Assembly: GCA_903837355.1 (NCBI GenBank)
Contig: CAILUI010000260.1
Location: 35,261 to 99,260, forward strand
Length of the DNA: 64,000 nt
From: an uncultured Victivallales bacterium
Lineage (GTDB): Bacteria; Verrucomicrobiota; Lentisphaeria; Oligosphaerales; JAFGRS01
Reading direction: 5' to 3'
Position numbers and translations under genes: made by a program. The notes under the pieces are model-generated. The model was not told the origin of the DNA. It saw nothing but the letters and a program-made list of their open reading frames with translations, and ran no database searches. Below, in pieces: positions 18,101 through 25,300 of this stretch. The first letter of the stretch is position 1, and every line of letters starts with the position of its first letter.

Positions 18101-19306
18101 ACCGACCGCTACTACGTCCAGGACGCCGGCGAATCGGTGCGCTGCCTGACCGATACCGCAGGGACGGTGACTGACACCTACACCTACGACGCCTTCGGCA
18201 GGCTGAGCGCCCGGCAGGGTACCTCCGCCAACCCGTTCCTCTATACGGGCGACGAACTGGACCCCGTCTCCGCCCTCTACTACCTGCGCGCGCGCTACTA
18301 CGACCCGAACACCGGCCGCTTCCTGGCGCACGACCCCGGCGGCACCAGCCCCACGCGCCCGGCGACGTACCACCCGTACCTCTACGCCGAAAACAGCCCG
18401 GTCTCCCGCGTCGATCACACCGGCGCGATCTGGGACATGTCCAGTATGATGACCGCAGTGAGCGTGCTGAGCATACTCACGACGGCCAATGCCATACTCA
18501 TCTCCTCCGACTGGCACCCCTTCAGCTCCCGGGCCGTCTATGATGGCATCAATGACGACAGCGGCATCGAGAACCTGCAACGCCCCCTCGATCAACCCAG
18601 CTTCGGCGGCTCGTGGTTACAGATGGGATCCTCGTACTCCTGGGACCTGCTCACGGCCCGAGGGGCCGGCTCGATCGTCGTCTCCCGTGCCTTGCCCTGG
18701 GAACTCAAGGTCGCCACCAAACACCGCACCGTCGATGCCGCCGTCCTCACCAGCGGCAACTACTTCACCGGAATGATGGCGGTTCGCGATCCGGTCACCC
18801 TCTTCGCCCGAGCGTTCACGGAGGCCGGAGCCCCCTCAGACTACAGCGAGGAGACGGCCGCCACGGTCGAGGACGTGATGGATTCGGTCGTCAATGCCTA
18901 CCCCTTCCTGAGGCTGCGGAAGCCCACCGCCGGCTTCTCCGTGGGCATGGGGCTGATGACGACCCGCGACGCCTACAGCTCGTCCACCCTGGACGGACTC
19001 TCCGTGGGGTTTACCGGCGGCATGTCGAGCAGTGCCGGCCTCGTCAGCATGGGCCTCTCGCTGGGCGCCGCGCTGGGCGTCAACGCCGGCCCGTCCTTTA
19101 CTGCCGGGGACGTCTACAATGGTGCCTGGACCATCGGGGTCAATCTCAGCGGCGGGGCCTCGATCGGCGGCTCGTTCTCGTACTCGGATGGCAACGCCGG
19201 GGTCTCGGGGCCTGACCTGGAGTGGGGAAACTCGTGGTCCGTCAGCTTCACCGCCTCGTACGCCCTGCGCGAATGGCGCTTCCTCCCGAAAACCAGCAAC
19301 CCATGA
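12188..19306 (+). CDS. Secreted FG-GAP/Ig/Rhs protein (2372 aa)
   Basis: I chose ATG 12188 because GGAGGA (12173-12178) precedes it by 9 bases; an in-frame ATG at 12146 would add 14 residues. A hydrophobic export signal (WGAILLATAVLV) lies near residues 18-35. Seven FG-GAP/VCBS repeats of the type DxDGDGDxDL (about 58-380) would make one seven-bladed propeller. Ig-like, PKD-like and cadherin-like domains follow (395-850), then YD repeats (about 860-2000) and the Rhs core (YYLRARYYDPNTGRFLAHD, near 2030). The last roughly 295 residues are unique: a helical start, then glycine-rich alternating strands resembling a beta-barrel or beta-sheet. No immunity gene follows; the next start is 61 bases away. 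A surface or secreted structural Rhs protein is more likely than an antibacterial toxin. Confidence 0.92.
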   Translation: MSHVDIPAVVSSDPSRLASLWGAILLATAVLVQSLGGQPYIDATAAHLPARIDTSYRVAAADVDDDGDLDLLVAAAGQCRLLLNDGHGTFADGTATSLPPGGDTILAAAFADVDADGDPDLFLASFHGRDRLLINSGTGAFLDVSAARLPATALQTVALAVGDLDGDGDPDLVSVVRGGANRVFINTAGNFSDETRARLPADSERHTTAALFDADGDDDLDLFIGVERGQSRLYSNNGVGVFSDTTATALPQIARSTLHAASADLDGDGDLDLILAEGPDGARLLSNHGTGGFIDESPGRLPALVAFPIQAIPVDADVDDDTDLLLVGPGQNRLLLNDGAGQFTDATPTGLPADEERTYGATAADLDGDLDPDLILARPQAQNRLWLNALAAPRARLTVVPAVVEVGSPVNIALQTFAENGIAATTLLVNGAPLALVGGTAQYTPVTAGPYVVQASARDALGHDSAVHTAHFSAVANLVPVVNAGPNGNVFRGQTFSSAGAFADPGAGPWTATVDYGDGSGEQPLALAGDKTFGLNHGYDQFGTFAVTVRVNDGQATGLDTAQVTVRSRPPLVAAIPGQVAQAPMPFAAIRLDDYVADPDHADAEIAWQVTGSTVLQVNIDAERVAHLSYPADARVTETLTFTATDPLGEAGASSASFTVAETISDYLRPVVTVTATPVSAAPGATVTLTVAATDDSPIVYQRLVVGGVPVTLAPNGTAGYTSALPGVFLAEATAMDAAGNQGYATTQIRFLTPGDTTPPVAEITTPTSLSEVSEQVQIVGTATDANFMRYTLAHAASGDSNSIPFASGTTPVSAGVLGTLDTSRLRNGSYDVRLTVEDTSGNLSSSVRRILAVGPLKPGLARLRFVDLNIAGVGVDLCIIRSYDSQNKRKGDFGIGWAMGLNDFHIHESAPLGTGWSMSVTGGAFTIYRLNEDEPHYVVVRYPDDSVETFRLNATPLSNLWGTSWDVTVSFLAEAASRSTLAAVGDNLVTVTPGPGQVQLEKWGFAGLYDPQRYRLTTRHGYTYVIHKATGVESVRDPRGNTLTIGPTGVTHSCGRSVQFTRDAQGRITTITDPLGNTLGYEYDAYGDLVAYTDPLGRVTRFIYDSQHNLLDLIGPTGQRDLQQQYDAAGRLVAITSPEAGRSELDHDPAARTETIRDALGRVTRYAYDALGNVTSVTDPLGNTATFTYDADGRLTQETDPMGHAWIYGRDANGRATTLTTPDGGTFALGYDGNGQISAVTNPLGHREEWLYDRDGQLTAVKDPLGNTRSWTYDADGHLTAVTDALGNVTRYQYNSHGDRTQVVFPGGHELNLTYNANGDLTGTTTERTLANGTKSTVTTGIEYDGLKRPTARTRPGNRRYQYRYADSGRLQSIITPEGTPISSVRRGAPDEIISERPGVGNRVTRYTPTGVPSRTTDRVGRTTQYTYDLRDSLTRLTRPSGETVQMAYDDAGRTRQITYPSGLAVALDHNATGQLTGVALPDGRRSDFVYDGAFHLASATDAAGRTTRNQRDAAGRVTRLELPDGATWDVDYDANGRAVAATAPNGSTIAYAYDVRGRLVSVTDALGGTTTYGYDEVGNLISITDAAGQLTLCEYNDAGQMTRRTLDLGMSESWSYDERGRPATHTDFAGRVVTYAYHAVGGLAEMRCSDGSVTALTVLASGLVSSSTDAAGTATFEYDNADRLVRETNPDGQAVTYTYDGGGRLATLESVAGRVAYTYDAEGRMTTVTDPDGGLTQYTYNAVGKLAGVSLPNGVIGGFTYDLRDHPLLVEYRAPGGAVLASYAYTYDEGGRVTRVLEADGRQVHYTYDALDRLTAEQVTDPGMPPRLVSYTYDEVGNRLTRTDAGSTTSYTYDTNHRLTRAGDASFTYDANGNLTGMDDGHGRILTYLYNGWGQLTGVTESTGPTTRRVDMTYSSGQRLGLAVDETDVRRYVVSTNGPYPRVLAELDGAGNLTAGYVYGHGPIRRHGGTDRYYVQDAGESVRCLTDTAGTVTDTYTYDAFGRLSARQGTSANPFLYTGDELDPVSALYYLRARYYDPNTGRFLAHDPGGTSPTRPATYHPYLYAENSPVSRVDHTGAIWDMSSMMTAVSVLSILTTANAILISSDWHPFSSRAVYDGINDDSGIENLQRPLDQPSFGGSWLQMGSSYSWDLLTARGAGSIVVSRALPWELKVATKHRTVDAAVLTSGNYFTGMMAVRDPVTLFARAFTEAGAPSDYSEETAATVEDVMDSVVNAYPFLRLRKPTAGFSVGMGLMTTRDAYSSSTLDGLSVGFTGGMSSSAGLVSMGLSLGAALGVNAGPSFTAGDVYNGAWTIGVNLSGGASIGGSFSYSDGNAGVSGPDLEWGNSWSVSFTASYALREWRFLPKTSNP

Positions 19307-19367
19307 CGCGAACCCGCAGTCCAGCGCAGAGCGCAGCGTGCCAATGCAAGCGGCGTGGAGCATGCGT

Positions 19368-22300
19368 ATGATCAGGATACCTCGCCGAAGGGGTGCCAGG
19401 AACGCGCTGGCCGCGGCCAGCGCGGTGGCCTGCAGAGGGCTCGTGCTCGCCGCGCTGGCTGGCCTGCCCGCGGCGCGGGCGCAAAGCCTCGGCGCCGCGG
19501 ACGGCAGCTTTGAGAGCGGCCTGGTCGGCATGAACACCAGCGGCAACGTGCGCGTCGTGACCGCCCTCGGCATACTGCGGCCCACGCACGGCCACCAGGC
19601 GGTGCTCCTGACCACAGCGCCCAATGCCGGTGCAACCCCCGGCAGCGCCCATGGCGCCACCGTGAGCCTCGCCAACCTCACCGTGCCGGCGGCGAGCGCC
19701 ACCCTGCGCGCCGACGTCAGCTTCCTCACCAACGAGCCGGACCCGGCCTACACCAACGACACCCTCACCATCGTCCTGCGCCACAACGCCACGGCCGTCG
19801 AACAAACGCTCGCCACCCTCGATACCTTTGCGCTGTTCCAACCGGCGCCCTGGACCGGCTACCGGATGCAGACGGGCCTCCTCTCGATCCAGGCCGATGT
19901 CACCGCCTGCGCCGGCAACGCGGACAGCTTCACCCTCGAACTGCGGCTCAACGATGTCGGCGACGGCCGCGTCGACTCGGCAGCTTTCGTCGACAACCTG
20001 CGCTTCGCTGCCGCCGGCACGCCAGTGGCCCGCGTCAACGTCGAGTACGCTCAAACCACCGCAGACCAGCCCATCTGGTTGAGCGGCCTGGACTCGACCG
20101 ACGACGGCACCATCGTCGAGTACCGCTGGGACTTCGGCGACGGCCGCCTGGCCACCGGCCCGGCCGGCAATATCCCCTATCCCGCAGACGGCATCTACCA
20201 AGGCACTCTCACCGTCACCGACAACGACGGCAACACGGACACGGACACCTTCATCGTCCAGGTCGGCCCGGTCAACCACGCGCCCGAGATCGTCTCCGCT
20301 CCGGTCGTCGCCGTGGCCCTCGGCATGACCTACCGCTACTCCGTGCTGGTCGACGACCCCGACGTCCAGTTTGGCGACACTTTGACCTTCGCGCTGGACG
20401 CGGGGCCAGCCGGGATGGCCCTCGACCCGCTCACCGGCGCTGTCACCTGGCTCGTGCCGCCGACGGCCAGCGGCGAATACACGGTAACCGTCCGCGTGCT
20501 CGACAGCCTCGGTCTGACCAACACGCAAACCTATGCCCTGGCCGTTGTCGTGCCGAAGCCCTTCATCGTGGTGACTGACGACGGCGGCAGTATCTACGTG
20601 GCCGAGAGCAACGGCGATGGCACCTGGTCCGCCTTCCGGCAGGTCTCGAGGATGGCCACGTATCTGCGCGGCGTCGCCAGCGCCGACTTCAACAACGATG
20701 GCACGCTCGATTTCGTCACGGGCGCGCCGGCCGCCGCCGCCGACACCTACTACCTCTTCCTCAACGACGGCACGAACCAGTTCCGCAATCTCGGCGTCGT
20801 CGGCAGCGGCGCGCCGGGCAGTGGCTACCTGGAGGACATGGCCGCGGGGGATTTCAACCACGACGGGAACATGGATTTCATCGCCAACACCCACGGCCGC
20901 GCCACCCATGTGGCCCTCGGCAACGGGCGCGGTGGCTTCACCATCACAACCCTGACTCTGGGCGCCACCAGCACCTACGGCCGCGGCCTGGACGCTGCCG
21001 ACGTCAACCACGATGGACACCCGGATTTCGTCCGCGGCCTCTACAGCTCCGGCCAGACCACCACCTACATCGGCAACGGCACCGGGACCTTCACCGCGGC
21101 GGCGTCCCCGCTTGACCCCGGGTCGGAACCGTACGGCGTCGTCGCCGCCGACTTCAACCGCGACGGACACCTCGACATCATCGCCGGCGAGGGCAGCGGC
21201 GGAGCCGTCTACTTCTACGCCGGAACCGGTGCCGGGACCTACGCCGCGGGCGTCCTGGCCTTCGATCTCAACCAGACCTGCTCGCTCGACAACTTCGACT
21301 TCAACAGCGACGGGAACCAGGACCTGGTGGTCGCCGTGCCCGGCGAGAAAAAGGTCAGCTTCTACCCCGGCAACGGCAACGGCACCTTCGGCTCTGCGGT
21401 ACTGATCAACGCCACCGTGACCGGCTCCGCCTGCTACGGCCTGTCGGCGCCGCCGACGCTGGGCTCGGCCAGCGACCCGGTTGCGCGGATCACGCCGCCA
21501 CTGACCGCGGTCCCCAGCGCGACGCCGGTGAACCTGAGCGCGAGCACCTCGACCGATGCTGGCACCCTCGTTAGCTACGCCTGGGACTTCGGCGACGGCA
21601 CGACCGGCAGCGGCATCGACGTGGTGCATTCCTACCCCGCCGGCGAAGGCCGCTACCTCGTCCGCTTGACCGTCACCGACACCGCCGGTTACCGCGCTAT
21701 CGCCACCGCAGTCGTCAGAATGCTCGGCGCGCTGCCGGACGCCGTTGCCGGCGGTCCGTACACCTTCGGCGAGCAGTATGCCACCTGGGGCACCTACACG
21801 GTCCCCCTCGACGGCAGCGGGTCAACCGATGATGGCGTCACACCCCTGGAGTTCGCCTGGGACCCGCACAGTGCCTTCACCGAGGGCTTCGACTTCTTCA
21901 TGCCCAATCCGTACGTCTGGCTGACCTCAACTGACGTCTGGGTGGCCGGCGGCGAGGGCGTGGTCCGCGGCAACCGCAGTTGGGGGCAGCGCTACCTGGT
22001 CAGCAAACTGACCTTCCCCAGGGTCCCCGATGACCGTTTCCGCGCCCGCGTTCGCGTCACTCGTACCTCGGCTGCGGCCGTGCCCAACCTGGCCTGGGGG
22101 CTTGAGCCGGACGATGCCGCGACCCACAACACCGCCGCCTTCCTGTACGGCATCTCCTTCAACAGCGGCAAACTCTACGTCTATGAGGACGGCACCCAGC
22201 GGACGACCCCCTTCACCTTCCTCGAAAACACGGACTACGACCTCCGTCTGGACGTCAAGCCCTGGGGCGCGGCCTACTACTACCGGCGAACCGGGACCAC

Positions 22301-25300
22301 GGACTGGTCGCCGCTGTACGACTCGTCCCTCAGCGCTGCCTCGCCGTTCCGCCTCTCCCTCACCGTTTACGAAGGCACCGTCTACCTCGACGACGTTGCC
22401 CTCTCGGGGCACCCGCTCGAGGGCGCCAGGCCGATGGCCGTCTACTACCGCGGCGGCACGTACCCGCTCGGCCTGACCGTGACCGACGGCGTCCTCCAGA
22501 GGGCTACCGACAGCACCACGGTAAGCCTGATCGGCAACGCGCTGCCGGTGGCTCGCCCCGGCGGACCCTACGCCCCAGAGGAGTCCCGAGCCGCCTGTAA
22601 CCAGTGGACGGTCCCCTTCGACGGCACCGCCTCGTCGGACGATGTCGGCCTGGCCTGGTACCAGTGGGACTTCGGCGATGGCTCGCAGGACAGCGGCCCC
22701 GCGCCGACGCACACCTACGCCGCCGGCGGTACGTACACCGTCACCCTCACGGTCTACGACCATGCCCTGCAGGCGCACACGGCAACGACCACCGTAACCA
22801 CTACCCCCGGAACGCCGCCGGTCGCCGCCCCGGGTGGCCCCTACGCCTTCGACGAGAGAACCGCCAGCGCCGGCCAATGGACAGCGACCTTCGATGGCAG
22901 CGGCTCACGCGACGATAACGGCATCTGCGACTACGCCTGGACCTTTGGCGACGGCGCTTCCGGCAGTGGCCCCGCGCCCACCCACACCTATGCCGCGCCC
23001 GGCCTCTACACGGTCACCCTCACCGTTCGCGACCATGCCTTCCAGAGTCACACGGCGGCCACCACCGCACACATCCTGCAGAACGACCCGCCCCTGGCGG
23101 ATCCCGGCGGACCCTACTACATCGACGAGCACCAGGCCTGGCAGGGCGAGTGGACCGCACGCTTCGACGGCAGCGGCTCGACCGACGACGTTGGCCTGTG
23201 GACCTACGCATGGAACTTCGGCGATGGCGGCACCGGCAGCGGCATGTCCCCGGTACACCGCTACACCGCCCGTGGCGCCTACATCGTCAGCCTCACGGTG
23301 ACCGACCACGGCCAGCAGACGCACACGCTGACCACCCAGATCACGGTCGCCGCGAACGCGCTGCCCACGGCCGACGCGGGCGCTGACCAAACAGTCGAGG
23401 TCGGCATGCCCGCCACCCTCGACGCCCGCGACTCCAGCGATGACTTCGGCCTCATGTCCACCACGTGGAGCCTCCCCATGCAGCCGTTCCACGTCGACTT
23501 CGACAAGGGCGCCCTCGCCTACGACCTCGGCGTCTGGGGAACCGCGGTCCACGCCTCCTTTGCCGATGGCCAAGCCGTGCTGACCGCCGGCACTACCTAC
23601 AACAACAGCCGGCTGCTGACCCGCTACAACTTCCCCCGGCGGGCCGGCGACGTCTATACCGTCACCTTCACCCCGCGCGGCACCTCGGCCTCCCGGTCGC
23701 TCGTCTGCGGCCTCCAGGATAGCCAGAACAGCACCGGGCCGGGGAGCCTTGAGTACGGCGTCGCGCTCAACAGCAGTCACCAGATCACCGCGTATGCCAG
23801 TGGGGCCTCCAGGGGCGTCGTGGGAACCTACAGTGACGACGTCACCTACGACCTGCGCCTCGAACTGACCGCCGGTGGCGCACGTCTCCTGTGGAAACCG
23901 GCCAGCGAGACCGCCTGGGCCCTGCTCTACACCGCCACCACGCTGGTGAGCGGACCGTTCCGCCTGGTCGCCGCCACCAACGCTGGCGAGTGGGGCGTCA
24001 CCGCCATGTCCGGCCCGCCCGCGGCCGACATCGGCCCCTATCCCGTCCGCCAGACCCAAGCCACCTTCGACACCCCGGGCGCCTACACCGCCACCCTCAC
24101 GGTCCAGGACCATGCCCTGCAGACCAGCACCGACACGGTCAGCATCCGCGTGGTCAACGGCAATGCCCCCATCGCCGACGCCGGTGGACCCTACCTCACC
24201 AACGAGGACATCCCCACCCGCCTCAATGCCCGCTCGTCGGTCGATGACTACGGCATCCAGTGGTATGACTGGGGCTTCGGCGATGGCCAGAGCCAGCTCA
24301 CCCGTAACCCCTGGATCGACCACCGCTATGCCACCGCCGGCAGCTACACCGTAACCCTCACCGTGACGGACTTCGCTGGCCAGACGTCCACTGACACCGC
24401 CGCCGTCACCGTCAGCCCGGCGCCGGTCGTCGCCTGCGTGCCCTGGCAGTTCGTCGCCGACGACGAGGTCCCCCACGATACCTGGAGCGGCAAGGAGGCG
24501 GTCCTGAAGGCGGTGGCCTGGTCCAAGCACCTGCCGCTGACCTATGTCTGGGACTTCGGCGATGGCTCGGCCACCGCCACCGGCACGGTGGCCACCCCCC
24601 GCGCCATCGAAGCCCGCCACACCTACACCGGCGTCGATGGCCAGCCCTGCGTCGCCACCCTCACGGTCACCGATGCCGACGGCCGCAGCGCTACCGACCG
24701 CTACCTGCTCCGCATCCGGCAACGCACCATAGACAGCGATATCAACATCGCCATCGACAGCGGACTCTGGTGGCTCCACAAGCGCCAGACGCTGGAGGCG
24801 TTCGCCGTCGGAACGTACGGCAATGCCGCCATCGACCTGGGGTACTGGCTGCGCGGCACCAACGCTTCGGGCTACAGGGCTGCGCCGACCGCCTCGGCGG
24901 TCCAGGCCTTCCTCGTCAACGGCCACCTCGAACACCGTGACGTCCGCGCTGACCCCTATGTCGAGACCGTGACCCGCGCGCTGCACTACCTGCCCCACTT
25001 CCTCAACCCGACGGGAATCGCCCCCCAAACGCACGGCGATCCCGACACCAACCGCAACGGCCTCGGCCTCACCATCCGCACTGGCACCGGCTACAGTCCC
25101 GGCAGCCAACAGTCGTACGAAATGGGCATGATCATGGATGCCCTCGTCGCCTCCGGCAGCCCGCTAACCTGCGCCGTTACCGGCCCCCTCGGCGTCGTCC
25201 ACCGCAGCACCCGCGACCTGCTCACCGACTGCGTCGACGCCTGCGCCTGGGGACAGGATGACGCCACCGGCCTTGCCGGCGGTGGCTGGCGCTACGGCTC

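Noticed and set aside
12647..18595. Long open frames on the - strand opposite the giant genes
   Set aside because: They arise from GC-rich codon structure of the + strand repeats and have valine/glycine-rich repetitive translations with no domain. The same applies to antisense frames at 1568-2935, 7814-9157, 9923-11482, 19248-21629, 22905-25109 and 25164-27671.
19032..19367. Upstream extension of the second PKD gene into the Rhs gene
   Set aside because: The frame is open by chance; the Rhs coding sequence occupies this stretch in another frame, and the signal peptide and ribosome site place the start at 19368.
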